Origin: Nonomuraea sp. SYSU D8015
GTDB lineage: Bacteria > Actinomycetota > Actinomycetes > Streptosporangiales > Streptosporangiaceae
Direction: 5' to 3'
NCBI RefSeq assembly: GCF_008065375.1
Contig: NZ_VJYI01000010.1
Span: 124,001 to 188,000 of the forward strand
Length of the DNA stretch: 64,000 nt
Part shown: positions 41,513 to 50,801 of the stretch, in pieces
Position numbering within the stretch: the first letter of the stretch is position 1
Layout: each line of letters starts with the position of its first letter
Program-made: the position numbers and the translations under genes
The notes under the pieces: model-generated
Database searches by the model: none
What the model was told of the DNA's origin: nothing
The model's input: the letters and a program-made list of their open reading frames with translations, nothing else

Positions 41513-41818
41513 CTACGACAAGAGGTGCCGGGCGAAGAACCGGACCGCGCTGTCGGCCTCGAACCTGGGCAGATCCTTGTGCTTGCCCGAGTTCGCGTGC
41601 AACGACTTCTCCCTCGAGGCAAAGGCGTCGAACAGCGCGAGACCCTCCTCGCGCGAGATGTGCTCGTCATCCCACTGCAGGTCGAACTCGATCGGGATGG
41701 TGATCTGCTTCGCCTTCTCGGCCAGGACATCAGGCCAGTGCTGACCGAAGACCGCGGCCGTGATCCTGGGTTCGATCGCCACAAGTGGCACCCCCATCGC
41801 GGTGCCCATGTCGATGCC
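41513..41818 (-). pseudogene. C-terminal fragment of a dienelactone-hydrolase-like enzyme
   Basis: About 100 residues: GTAMGVPLVAIEPRITAAVF, IPIEFDLQWDDEHISREEGL, ALFDAFASREKSLHANSGKH and RFFARHLL with the Asp and His end of an alpha/beta hydrolase. It begins exactly at the nucleophile elbow, which reads GIDMG instead of the expected GxSMG. The N-terminal half and catalytic Ser are lost. Confidence 0.65.
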
Positions 41819-41915
41819 CAGCGTCCCTGCGGGCGCCGTACCGGCGCGGAGCTGGCTTCGTTGCGGTTTGCGCACATTCAGTGCGGCATGCGTGGAGCAG
41901 GTAGATCATGGCGGC

Positions 41916-42335
41916 ATGGCGACGCGGAAGAGCCCATGGCTGTGGATCTCGCTGCTGGCCGGTGGTCTGGTGGCCGGGGCGCTGGGTGTGATCTTCATCG
42001 TGCTGGATCTGGAGCAGGCCGATCAGCTGGCCGGCGTGGTCGGTGTGTTCGTCGCCCTGGCCGGGCTGGGCATCTCGGTGTACGGAGTTGTCCTGGCCCG
42101 CCGTGGCGAGGCTTCGAGCCCGGTCTGTTCCTCGGCAACCACCGCACGCTCGGGCGCAGACGCCGGGCCGACAATCATCACCGGGGCAGGCGACACAAAC
42201 AACACGATCAAGGGCGGCACCTTCCACGCGCCCGTCACGATGGCCCGGGACATCACCGGCCTGCCCGTGCCTCCGCCGACCCGGCCTCCTGCCTCGCCCT
42301 CGGACGGCCCGGATGGCCCGGAGCAGCCCCGGTGA
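41916..42335 (+). CDS. Two-helix membrane protein with C-terminal NLR-shared motif
   Basis: 139 residues. Two predicted membrane helices lie at about 8-30 (WLWISLLAGGLVAGALGVIF) and 38-61 (LAGVVGVFVALAGLGISVYG). A soluble Ser/Ala/Pro linker follows, then at residues 95-114 the motif NNTIKGGTFHAPVTMARDIT and a Pro-rich end. The same motif (14 of 20 identical) stands at the N-terminus of the next protein. The stop overlaps the next GTG by 4 bp, so the two are made together. By the logic of bacterial amyloid-signalling NLR pairs, this would be the membrane-acting effector and the ATPase its receptor. The role is inferred. No known family was recognised. Confidence 0.7.
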   Translation: MATRKSPWLWISLLAGGLVAGALGVIFIVLDLEQADQLAGVVGVFVALAGLGISVYGVVLARRGEASSPVCSSATTARSGADAGPTIITGAGDTNNTIKGGTFHAPVTMARDITGLPVPPPTRPPASPSDGPDGPEQPR

Positions 42336-45235
42336 GTGAGCCGCGTATGGCTGACGATCAGGCCGGGAATGATGCCACCCGCAACGAGATCACCGGTGGG
42401 ACGTTCTACGCGCCGGTGACCTTGGCCCGCGACGTCACCATGCAGGTCACCGGCCCTGCCCCGCAGGCCATGGCGGGTCTGCCCGCCGCGCCGTTCGGCT
42501 TCGTCGGCCGCGCCAAGGCCCTGCGTGAGGTGCTGGCGTTCTTGAACCCGGCAGGCGGGGGCGGATCGGGGGTGGTGGTGTCGGCGGTGGCGGGGATGGC
42601 CGGGGTCGGCAAGACCGCACTGGCGCTGATGGCCGCCCACCGGGCAATGACCGAGGGCTGGTTCGGCGGCGGGGTGTTCTTCATCGACCTGCGCGGCTAC
42701 ACCCGCGCCCTCGGCGAACGCGTATCGGCCGCAGCTGCGGCGGGGCAGTTGCTGCGTGCGATGGGCATCCGCGACGCCGACCTGCCGCCCACCGGCGAGG
42801 AACAGCTGGGCTTGTATCGGTCGGTGCTGGCCGACCGCGCGCGCCAAGGGCTGCCGGTGCTGGTGGTGGCCGATAATGCCGCCGTCACGGGCCAGGTCGA
42901 GCCGCTGCTGCCAGCTCAGTCCTGTCACCGTCTGCTGATCACCTCACGGCACACCCTGACCCTGCCGGCCCACCTGGTCGACCTCGGCATACTGCCCGCA
43001 GCAGAGGCCCTCGACCTGCTACGCACCGCCCTGCAGGCAGGCCGGTCCGATCCGCGCGTCGACGCCGAGCTCGAGTCCGCGGAGGAGATCGTCCGGCTGT
43101 GCGGGCGGTTACCGCTGGCGTTGCAGATCATCGCCGCCCTGCTGCGTGCCGAACCCGACCGCCCGCTGGCCGAGGCGGCGACCGAACTCACCGACACCCG
43201 CCAGCGGCTGGACGCCCTGGATGCCGGCGACCTCGACCCGCACGGCCGCCCGGTGGCTGTGCGAGCCGCTTTCGACCTGTCCTACCAGCGCCTGCTGGCC
43301 GACCAGCCCGAGCAGGCCCGATTGTTCCGGCTGCTGCCCCTCAACCCCGGCCCGGACATCTCCCTCCAGGCCGCCGCCGCCCTGACCAGCACGCCGGAGC
43401 CGACGGTACGCCGGCACCTGGCCGCGCTGACCCGGGCGCACCTGCTCACCACCCCGGCCCCCGGTCGATGGCGCATGCACGATCTGGTCCGCCTGTACGC
43501 CGACCAGCAGGGTTGCACGCAAGCAGCCGTGGACGGCCGCGATCAGGCGCTGGACCGACTGCTGAACTTCTACCGGCATACCGCCATCGCCGCCGACGCC
43601 CACCTGCGTGCCCTGCCCGGTCAGCCTGTCCCGGACCGCTTCACCGGACGAGATGACGCCATGGCCTGGTTCGACGCCGAACGCCCCAACCTGGTCACCG
43701 CCGTTGTCCTCGCCGAAGCCTCCGGCCGCCACCACATCGCCTACGACCTGCCGACCTACCTGAACATCTACCTGTCCTGGCGGCGTGCTCTCGACGATCG
43801 CGTCACCGTCGACACCCTCGCGGTGACGGCCAGCAAGCATCTCAGCGACAGGACAATGAAAGCGGATGCGCTCACCAGCCTCGGCAACGCTCTGAGCGAG
43901 GCGCGCCGCTTTGACGAGGCCATCGCCGCCCACCAGGACGCCGTCACCATCTTCCGCGATCTCGGCGACCGGCACGGCGAAGGCGCGGCGCTGACCAGCC
44001 TCGGCCTCGCTCTGGGCGAGGTGCGCCGCTTTGATGAGGCCATCGCCGCCCACCAGGACGCCGTGGCCATCTGCCGCGAGTTCGGTGACCGGCACGGCGA
44101 AGGCGCGGCGCTGAACAATCTTGGCCTCGCTCTGGGCGAGGTGCGCCGCTTTGATGAGGCCATCGCCGCCCACCAGGACGCCGTGGCCATCTGCCGCGAG
44201 TTCGGTGACCGGCACGGCGAAGGCGCGGCGCTGACCAGCCTTGGCCTCGCTCTGGGCGAGGTGCGCCGCTTTGATGAGGCCATCGCCGCCCACCAGCAAG
44301 ACCTGGACATCTGCCGCGAGTTCGGCGACCGCTACCGGGAAGGCACGGCGCTGAACAATCTTGGCCTCGCCCTGCGCGAGGTGCGCCGCTTTGACGAGGC
44401 CATCGCCGCCCACCAGGACGCCGTGGCGATCTGCCGCGGCCTCGGCGACCGGCACGGCCAGGGCGAGGCCCTGAACAATCTTGGCCTCGCCCTGTATCAG
44501 GTGCGCCGCTTCGACGAGGCCATCGCCGCCCACCAGGACGCCGTGGCCATCTGCCGCGAGTTCGGCGACCGCCACCGCGAAGGCCGGGCGCTGAACAACC
44601 TCGGCCTTGCCCTGCGCGAGGTGCGCCGCTTTGACGAGGCCATCGCCGCCCAGCAGGACGCCGTGGCGATCTGCCGCGGCCTCGGCGACCGGCACGGCCA
44701 GGGCCGGGCGCTGAACAATCTCGGCAACGCCCTGTATCAGGTGCGCCGCTTTGATGAGGCCATCGCCGCCCAGCAGGACGCCGTGGCCATCTACCGCGAT
44801 CTCGGCGACCGCCACCGCGAAGGCCAGGCGCTGAACAACCTCGGCCTTGCCCTGCGCGAGGTGCGCCGCTTTGACGAGGCCATCGCCGCCCACCAGGACG
44901 CCGTGGCCATCTGCCGCGAGTTCGGCGACCGGCACGGCCAGAGCCAGGCGCTGAACAACCTCGGCCTCGCCTTGCAACAGGTGCGCCGCTTCGACGAGGC
45001 CATCGCCGCCCATCAAGACGCCGTCACCATCTACCGCGGCCTCGGCGACCGGCACAGCGAGGGCACGGCCCTGAACAATCTCGGCGGCGCCCTGTATCAG
45101 GTGCGCCGCTGCGACGACGCCATTGCGGCATTCGAGCAGGCCACAACCATCTTCGAGGTCACGGGGGACGAACACAGCCGCCGCATGGCGCAGTTCAACC
45201 GCGAACAAGCCCTGCGACAGCAGGCCGACGAATAG
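42332..45235 (+). CDS. STAND/NB-ARC ATPase with TPR array (NLR-like protein)
   Basis: 967 residues. Residues 17-36 carry the motif RNEITGGTFYAPVTLARDVT, shared with the upstream membrane protein. The NB-ARC ATPase follows: FVGRAKALREVL (about 57-68), Walker A GMAGVGKT (88-95), Walker B VLVVADNA (about 175), sensor ITSRH, LCGRLPLALQI (GxP) and RMHDLVRLYA (MHD-like, about 385). A helical region leads to eleven exact 40-residue TPRs (about 510-949), consensus EGxALNNLGLALxEVRRFDEAIAAHQDAVAICRxxGDRHG. There is no separate effector domain, so output should pass through the N-terminal motif. The GTG start gives a GTGA overlap; an ATG at 42347 is the alternative. Likely an immune or self/non-self sensor. 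Confidence 0.9.
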   Translation: MSEPRMADDQAGNDATRNEITGGTFYAPVTLARDVTMQVTGPAPQAMAGLPAAPFGFVGRAKALREVLAFLNPAGGGGSGVVVSAVAGMAGVGKTALALMAAHRAMTEGWFGGGVFFIDLRGYTRALGERVSAAAAAGQLLRAMGIRDADLPPTGEEQLGLYRSVLADRARQGLPVLVVADNAAVTGQVEPLLPAQSCHRLLITSRHTLTLPAHLVDLGILPAAEALDLLRTALQAGRSDPRVDAELESAEEIVRLCGRLPLALQIIAALLRAEPDRPLAEAATELTDTRQRLDALDAGDLDPHGRPVAVRAAFDLSYQRLLADQPEQARLFRLLPLNPGPDISLQAAAALTSTPEPTVRRHLAALTRAHLLTTPAPGRWRMHDLVRLYADQQGCTQAAVDGRDQALDRLLNFYRHTAIAADAHLRALPGQPVPDRFTGRDDAMAWFDAERPNLVTAVVLAEASGRHHIAYDLPTYLNIYLSWRRALDDRVTVDTLAVTASKHLSDRTMKADALTSLGNALSEARRFDEAIAAHQDAVTIFRDLGDRHGEGAALTSLGLALGEVRRFDEAIAAHQDAVAICREFGDRHGEGAALNNLGLALGEVRRFDEAIAAHQDAVAICREFGDRHGEGAALTSLGLALGEVRRFDEAIAAHQQDLDICREFGDRYREGTALNNLGLALREVRRFDEAIAAHQDAVAICRGLGDRHGQGEALNNLGLALYQVRRFDEAIAAHQDAVAICREFGDRHREGRALNNLGLALREVRRFDEAIAAQQDAVAICRGLGDRHGQGRALNNLGNALYQVRRFDEAIAAQQDAVAIYRDLGDRHREGQALNNLGLALREVRRFDEAIAAHQDAVAICREFGDRHGQSQALNNLGLALQQVRRFDEAIAAHQDAVTIYRGLGDRHSEGTALNNLGGALYQVRRCDDAIAAFEQATTIFEVTGDEHSRRMAQFNREQALRQQADE
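43859..45178 (+). repeat. Eleven 120-bp tandem repeats coding the TPR array
   Basis: Repeat units start at 43859 and follow every 120 bp without any gap. Several neighbours are almost identical in DNA (for example the units at 43979, 44099 and 44219). Such identity implies recent expansion by unequal recombination. Confidence 0.95.
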
Positions 45236-45336
45236 ACCTTCCGCGCTCGCCTCCGCTCGTTGCTGGCTGCGTGAATACGACACTGTGGAATACATCACGG
45301 TGCCGGTCCATCGGACGATCTTCTGCGGCGGTCCCG

Positions 45337-45366
45337 CTCTGTCGGTTGCAGTTGAACCTGTCGGTG
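45337..45366 (+). repeat. Short dispersed repeat, copy 1 (second copy 46398-46427)
   Basis: The form tgtc(g/a)gttgc(a/g)gttgaa, then (c/g)ctgtcg(g/a)tgt occurs both before and after the DUF1963 gene in the same orientation, with 3-4 mismatches over about 29 bp. The rest of 45236-45466 shows no gene. Confidence 0.5.
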
Positions 45367-45466
45367 TTCAGGTTGAGTTGTCCCTCGGGACGGAATTTCG
45401 CGGTCCGGTATATCGCTGCTGGCCCACCGTTTCCGTTCCAGAACAGGTCCGGGCAGGATGGGCGGC

Positions 45467-46282
45467 ATGCAGGACTGGATGCTTGATTTCGCCGAGTACG
45501 TCCGGGAGCTGTTACCCGAGGAGCTCGCCGAGCCGTTCCTCGCCCTGACCCGTCCGGCCATCCGGCTGTCGATCGCCGAGAAGGGCGAGACCACGGTGGG
45601 CCGACTGGGCGGCCTGCCCCGGCTACCCGAAGGGATGCCGTGGCCGCGCGCCGGCGACGGTGGTCCTGCGATGCAGTTCCTCGCCGAACTGGACTGCGCG
45701 GCGCTAGCGGCCTATGAGTCGGACATCGACCTGCCCACCGAGGGCACGCTGTTGTTCTTCGCCACCTGGGAGAGCACGGCCGCGCAGGTGATCATGCCGC
45801 CTCCTGACGCCATACGTGTGCCCGAGCGCGAGCTGCCCGTATGGCCCCCGGAGGCGCGGGTGTTCCCCGAGGTCCCGCTCGCCGCCGAAACCGTGGCCAC
45901 CTGGCCGACACGTGGCCATGACGACCTGGTCAAGCTGGGCGATGAGTTCTGGGACCGCGTCGTGGGGGACGACCCCTGGGAGGTGTTCGCCGACATGCTC
46001 GCCGACTTCGCCGACGCGGAGGGTGGCCGTGCGCACCAGGTCGGCGGCTACTCTGACGCCCTGCAGTCGCCCGTCGAAGCAGCGGCCGCGTACGCAGCCG
46101 GGCTGAACCCGAAGGATCCCGGCTTCGCGGCGGAGGCCTCCCAGTGGGTCAACCTGCTCCAGCTTGACGAGGACAACGGGATGATCTTCGGGGACGGAGG
46201 CATTCTGATCTTCGGCATCCGCCGGGACCGGCTCGCTGCCCGTGACTTCAGCCAGGTCTTCCCCTATGTCCAAGGGCACTGA
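45467..46282 (+). CDS. DUF1963 (YwqG-like) protein
   Basis: 271 residues. It has the DUF1963 pattern: SKxGGLP-like GRLGGLPRLPEGMPWPRAGD, PAMQFLAELDCAALAAYESD, GTLLFFA, and the late HQVGGYSDALQSPVE followed by LLQLDEDNGMIFGDGGILIF. These proteins are cytosolic and of unknown function, sometimes near toxin-immunity genes. The ATG at 45467 has AGGA eight bases upstream; 45458 is a second option. Confidence 0.85.
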   Translation: MQDWMLDFAEYVRELLPEELAEPFLALTRPAIRLSIAEKGETTVGRLGGLPRLPEGMPWPRAGDGGPAMQFLAELDCAALAAYESDIDLPTEGTLLFFATWESTAAQVIMPPPDAIRVPERELPVWPPEARVFPEVPLAAETVATWPTRGHDDLVKLGDEFWDRVVGDDPWEVFADMLADFADAEGGRAHQVGGYSDALQSPVEAAAAYAAGLNPKDPGFAAEASQWVNLLQLDEDNGMIFGDGGILIFGIRRDRLAARDFSQVFPYVQGH

Positions 46283-46310
46283 CATCTACTTGCCGGACGG
46301 TTGAGTTCCT

Positions 46311-46374
46311 CTCACCGACAGAGCGACTTGAACAAGTCCGCTCCGAAACCGTCCGAGTCGGGGTGTCGTGTCGC
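46311..46374 (+). repeat. 64-bp imperfect direct repeat, copy 1 (second copy 47905-47969)
   Basis: Both copies contain ccgacaga, gaacaa(g/c)tccgctc, gaaaccgtccg and gggtgt(c/t)gtg in the same order with small gaps. They flank the segment holding the DUF998 and esterase remnants and the GNAT gene. Confidence 0.6.
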
Positions 46375-46510
46375 AGATCAGAACCTGCCCCGGCTGCTGT
46401 CAGTTGCGGTTGAAGCTGTCGATGTCCGCGTGTTGTTGTCGGTGCTCGTGCCGGTGTTCGGGATGAGTTGACGGATTCCGCCCGCAGTTCTGATCTCGGC
46501 GGGAGAATGC

Positions 46511-46955
46511 TCAGCCATGACGGCGGGTGATCGTCGCGGTGCGCTGCAGGAGCCCGCCGTAGGCGACCAGCGCGGGATTCTGCGCGAACGCGGACGAGGC
46601 CAGCACCATGGCCACCACGAACACCACCGCCACCGAGTAAACAGCCCCCTCTCCGCGCGAGCACCACGCACGCCAAGACGAGCGAGGCGAACCCCGGCAG
46701 TGAGAAGAGATCGTGGAGTGCGGCCTCCAGACTGCTGTGCTCCGGCAACATCGCGGGGCTGCCCGGGGGATACCGGCTCACCGGATCGCTGGTGAACACT
46801 CCGGCGCCGATGAGTCCGAGCGCCCGGCGCGGCCCGAAGGCGAAGGCCGGCGACAGCATGCCGGCGACGAAGAGGTCGGCCGCCTGGAGCCAGCCGTACT
46901 CGCCGAGCACGAGGGAGCTGCCCGGGTGACGCAGCGGGTCGTAGTCGGTCGTCAC
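46511..46955 (-). pseudogene. Frameshifted DUF998 membrane protein
   Basis: The first frame gives SSLVLGEYGWLQAADLFVAG, MLSPAFAFGPRRALGLIGAG, VFTSDPVSRYPPGSP and LHDLFSLPGFASLVLACVVL, typical of DUF998. Near 46680 the frame breaks. The continuation is in another frame (VVAMVLASSAFAQNPALVA), with a stop at 46511. The gene also lacks its first and last helices. Confidence 0.7.
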
Positions 46956-46982
46956 TGCCTGTCAGGCCCCGTCGGCGCTAAA

Positions 46983-47180
46983 TCATTCCCTGCAGAGCGC
47001 CGTCCGGGTGAGAAGCCGTACCTTGGTGGTTCCCGAGGCGGGCGAGTCGATGGTCAGGTCGACGGCGCGGGACCGTACCTGCTGCTCGTCGACGACGTGC
47101 GCGCGGGCCGGCGCGGCGAGCGCGGCCGACCCGAACCCGGGGCGAGCAGCGGCGATCATCACAGCGCCGGGGAAGAGCAT
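46983..47180 (-). pseudogene. N-terminal fragment of a secreted esterase
   Basis: 66 residues: a signal peptide (MLFPGAVMIAAARPGFGSAA) and the start of a mature domain VVDEQQVRSRAVDLTIDSPA, SGTTKVRLLT, as in secreted antigen-85/esterase-type hydrolases. It stops after about 65 residues. The catalytic domain is lost. Confidence 0.55.
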
Positions 47181-47246
47181 GGCGATGAGCCGCCAGGAAT
47201 CGGCCCTGCCGAATGGGTGGGAGAGCCATGCACCTACGATCGCCAC

Positions 47247-47786
47247 ATGCTTGATCGAAGCCATCGCAGCGAAGAACTGCTGACCGCGCGACTGTCGCTG
47301 CGACGCCCGGTGCCGGATGACATCGACGCGATCTTCGCCATCCACAGCGATCCCGCCGCTTGCCTGCACAACCCCTCCGACGCGCTGTCCAAGCGTGAGG
47401 AGGCGATGGAGCTCTTCCAGCGTTGGGATGATCACTGGCGGCGCTTCGGCTACGGCTACTGGGTGGTGCGACGCCGAGACCCCGGCCGGACGCTGGGGTT
47501 CTGCGGGACCAAGGTCGTGGACCTCAACGGCATGAGCGTGCTCAATCTCTTCTACCGCTTCGAGGTCTCATCCTGGGGCCAAGGAGTGGCCAGCGAGGCC
47601 GCGACCGCGGTGGTTGAGTGGGTGACGGAACGCGTTCCCGATCTGCCCGTCATCGCCCGTGTGCGCCCGGCCAACACCGCCTCTCAACGGGTGGCTGTGC
47701 GCGCTGGCCTGGTACGGGCTGAACACCTCGACACCGCCGGCGAGGACGGCTTGGACTGGATCTTCGCGAAGAACCTGCTTGGCTGA
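47247..47786 (+). CDS. GNAT N-acetyltransferase (RimJ/RimL-like)
   Basis: 179 residues. ARLSLRRPVPDDIDAIFAIH at the start, GYWVVRRRDPGRTLGFCGTK, the acetyl-CoA segment SSWGQGVASEAATAVVEWV and RVRPANTASQRVAVRAGLVR are RimJ/RimL-type GNAT features. Complete length. The target is unknown. It lies between two copies of the 64-bp direct repeat. Confidence 0.87.
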   Translation: MLDRSHRSEELLTARLSLRRPVPDDIDAIFAIHSDPAACLHNPSDALSKREEAMELFQRWDDHWRRFGYGYWVVRRRDPGRTLGFCGTKVVDLNGMSVLNLFYRFEVSSWGQGVASEAATAVVEWVTERVPDLPVIARVRPANTASQRVAVRAGLVRAEHLDTAGEDGLDWIFAKNLLG

Positions 47787-48339
47787 ACCGCGTCGTCACG
47801 ATGCTCAGCTCGACTCCGCTGGGCGGCCCGTGGTGTGCGGCGTCGACTGGCGCCCGATCGGTGCTCATCGGTGCTCATGGATCGACTACCTCGGACATTT
47901 CGTCCTCTGGCCGACAGAAAGACCTGAACAACTCCGCTCGAAACCGTCCGGACCAGGGTGTTGTGCCGCTGGCCAGACCGTCCCGGCCGCCAACTTCATC
48001 CGGAAGGGACATTGCATACGCTCGGAAGGTCTGACCGTCGAGCGACAAGTTTCTGGGTCGGGGTCCGCGACAGGCCCATGTCACCCGTGTTGACTGATTC
48101 CTTACCAAGGATGATCTTTGAGGCGACTGTCGCACAACCGAACAGGTGGCGGCCGCGGCGGAAGGCCTATGCCAAGTTCGCGAACCGCCCGATCCGCGAC
48201 TTCGTTCCCGTGCTGGTGGAACAGGACTGCCCAAAGACCTCCTGCGCGGCGACGCCGCCTGACCAGTACGGGGCGGCGGCGCAGCCGACGTTGATCGCTC
48301 GTTGGTGGCCGGGACGCCGCCGCCATGAACAAGATTCAC
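47787..48339. other. Intergenic stretch with a short domain remnant
   Basis: Contains copy 2 of the 64-bp repeat (47905-47969). On the plus strand at about 48110-48240 there is a frame reading RKAYAKFANRPIRDFVPVLV, like the end of the small actinomycete three-helix-bundle dimerisation proteins. No intact gene. Confidence 0.4.
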
Positions 48340-48849
48340 TTAGCCGAGGAAGGACATGACGTGCGGGGCCAGTACGTCCCACGAGACGTTGTGGTCCTGT
48401 CCTTCGAGGACCGTGTGCTGAACGGAGGGCAGGGCGTCCACCAAGGCCCGGGCCGCCGCCACAGCCCACGGGCCGGTTTCCGAACCGGTCAGGACGAGGG
48501 TCTTGACCTTGACGTCGGCCAGGTCGGCCGGGGGGCGGCCATCGCCCATGACGGCGGCATCGTAGGCCAGTGTCGGGGCGATCGCCTCCATGGACGCCCA
48601 CCCTGGTGACCGGCGGATCTGGTCGATCATTCCCGGCGGCAGGCCGATGGAGCCCATGAACAGGGCCATGGCCTCCCCGCGACGGCCCTCGTTCAGGTAG
48701 GCCGTCAGTTCGGTGACGTACGCCCGGGCGCGCTCGGGCGCGTCGCCGTCGAGCTGGAACGGCGGCTCCCAGAGCGCCAGCCCGGTGATCGGCAGGCCGG
48801 CGGCCGCCGCGCGCAGTGCCAGCACCGCTCCCGACGAGTTGCCGAACAC
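48340..48849 (-). pseudogene. Alpha/beta hydrolase lacking its N-terminal part
   Basis: 169 residues starting at the nucleophile elbow VFGNSSGAVLALRAAAAG and containing LALWEPPFQLDG, VKTLVLTGSETGPW (Asp region) and VLEGQDHNVSWDVLAPHV (His). About 90 N-terminal residues, with the oxyanion loop, are absent. The upstream sequence to 48980 does not continue the fold. The frame itself is intact, so a truncated protein may still be made. Confidence 0.6.
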
Positions 48850-49137
48850 GGCCGCCGCCTGCGCTCCTGCGGTCCAGAGCCGACGGCGATGCCCGAGCCG
48901 TCCACAGCGTCCTCCGTGCAGGCCGTGTTGCTGTACGCCGCGACCGCGGGGAGGTTCGTCATCGCCTTCCTGACCGGCGAGCGCACCACCGTGATCGACG
49001 CCTGGGGCAGACCTGGCATACCGGCGACATCTACGAAATGTCCGTACTGACCACGATCTACGGCATGATCTTCATCACCGTTCTCGCCGCACTCAACCTC
49101 ACCGGGCGTAGCGCCGGCGCCCCGGCGAACGCGCCTG

Positions 49138-49570
49138 TCACCGACCCGGATGAAGCCCCAGCCACCCGGGGGTCGGGTCTCCCTTGACCTCGCCGAAGTA
49201 CAGGGCGAAGGTCTGCTTCAGCTGCTCGGCCTTGGCGCGGTCCTCCATGAAACCGGGGGAGCCCGTCCACGCCGATGATCTTCTTCTTGGTGCCGACAGC
49301 GGAGCCGGGCGAGAGGGAGCCGCGGGCGAACCGCGGCTGCTGGGCGGCGAAACCGGCCACCCAGTCCCATCCGTAGGTCTCCGTGTAAAGGGCGAAGAGA
49401 TAGAGCACCGCGTCGTCGTCGTGCGGATAGGACGAGGCGATGGACCCTTCCACCGCGGGTCGACAAGGTCCCGCGGCGTCCGCGGCGCATTGGCCCCAGG
49501 CAGCCGCCACGTCGTACAGATAGCCCACCGGGATCGGCGTGGACTGCCAGGCATTTGCTTGACGCGTCAT
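49138..49570 (-). pseudogene. Fragment of a family-1 ABC solute-binding protein
   Basis: One frame gives IPVGYLYDVAAAWGQCAADA, SSYPHDDDAVLYLFALYTET, YGWDWVAGFAAQQPRFARGS and GTKKKIIGVDGLP. A second frame completes the protein with KAEQLKQTFALYFGEVKGDP and TPGWLGLHPGR before a stop. Only the C-terminal third survives, and there is a frameshift near 49270. Confidence 0.65.
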
Positions 49571-49959
49571 GCACCGAACTCATCGTCGCCGGCGCCCACG
49601 AGGGCCTGGCCGCCGCCCGCACCGGCGGGCGGCCGAACTGCCCACCTCCCCGCAGGATCGCCCGGCGCCCGGGCCCGGCACATCGTGAGCGCGGTCCCCG
49701 TATGGTGGTCTAGTAGGGCAGAGATTTGGGACGGGCCGGCGTTTAGGCGGTTCCCGCTGGTCGGTGGCAGAGAGGGACATGAGCGCCTTCCAGCCAGGGC
49801 CGACAGATTCGTTGAGGACCCGAGGCCAGCCGGGGTTGGGTCAGAACCGGGCGGGAAGCGCTCATGTACGTCATCATCGTCAGGTGTTGAGCGGGTTGCG
49901 GGGATGCGGTCGGCGACTCCGCCGGCCACGGACTGCGCGGCGGTGCTGCCCGGCTTGCG

Positions 49960-50755
49960 CACCGCTTGCTCGTTGAAGCAGGCCATGAACGGCACGAGCC
50001 GGCGCAGGCGGCTTCCCGGGCGGCGCCGCTGGGGAAGCCGAGTAGCCGGAGTTGCTCTCGTAGGGTGGCTGCGTTGAGGGGTTCTCGGGCGCTCTGGCCG
50101 GGGAGAGCCGGCGGGCCTCGGGGTCGGCTGCGGTGACCTGGACACGTAGTGGCATCTGATCATCGGTAGTGGCCCGGCGGATCAGCTCCAGGCGACGGCG
50201 CTGGCTCAACGGGGCAGAGTTTCCCTGCGGCGGCACGGGCAGGTCGAGGCGGCGCATGTGGTTAGCCCGCCCGCGCTGTCGTAGATCAAGGTCCTGCTCG
50301 TCGAGCCCGGTCAGGAAGGCTTGGACATGGGCGAACTGGCCGCCAGCCCCTCCGAACCGGCGGACGCCGGCAGCAAGGGGCTGGCGGCGGCGCGACGGCC
50401 CGGAGCACGCCGCAGGCCAGCTTCAGGTCGCGCAGGCAGGCGGGGTTCGCCGGTTGGGGAGCTGGTGAAGCGCTTGGTGGGTCAGGGGGATGCGACCGCC
50501 GGCCAGGCTGGTGAGGAGGTCTTGGACGTGGGTGGTGCGCAGCCACATCCGCCCTTTCCAGGGGTCGCGCATCGCGATGAGCGCCTCGGCCGGCGGGGCG
50601 AGCGCGGGATTGATCCGGTCGGTGCCGTCGTCGAGGGCTGCGGTGACCTTGTCGGCCAGGGTGCAGCGCTCGCATGCGCGTACCTGACGGGGCTGCGCGC
50701 GGCGGGCCGGTCGTCCAACACCGGCGGGCCGGCCACGTCGAGCCGGTGCTCGCAA
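49960..50755 (-). pseudogene. Actinomycete tyrosine-integrase remnant
   Basis: Pieces in three frames line up in order with the core of the Streptomyces-type site-specific integrases: CERCTLADKVTAALDDGTDR, INPALAPPAEALIAMRDPWK, HVQDLLTSLAGGRIPLTHQA, LHQLPN, LRDLKLACGVLRAV, QFAHVQAFLTGLDEQDLDL and LPVPPQGNSAPLSQRRRLEL. The catalytic C-terminal Arg-His-Tyr region is not intact. It is multiply frameshifted. Confidence 0.6.
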
Positions 50756-50801
50756 AAAGACGTCGACCGGCTGCCCTCGGCAGCGGTAGCGTCCTGGGTC
50801 T

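Noticed and set aside
41372..42331. N-terminal extension of the STAND frame by 320 codons
   Set aside because: It would run through the hydrolase remnant and the membrane-protein gene; domain content starts only at the shared motif after 42332.
43859..45178. Regular repeats as a possible CRISPR array
   Set aside because: The 120-bp units are contiguous, in frame and code for TPRs; there are no spacers and no cas genes.
43109..45298. 729-codon minus-strand frame with regular repeats
   Set aside because: The repeats merely mirror the TPR units of the STAND gene on the other strand; no ribosome site and no family.
49571..49959. Minus-strand frame continuing between the solute-binding fragment and the integrase fragment
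   Set aside because: Low-complexity Arg/Pro/Gly translation with no conserved block; treated as noncoding debris.
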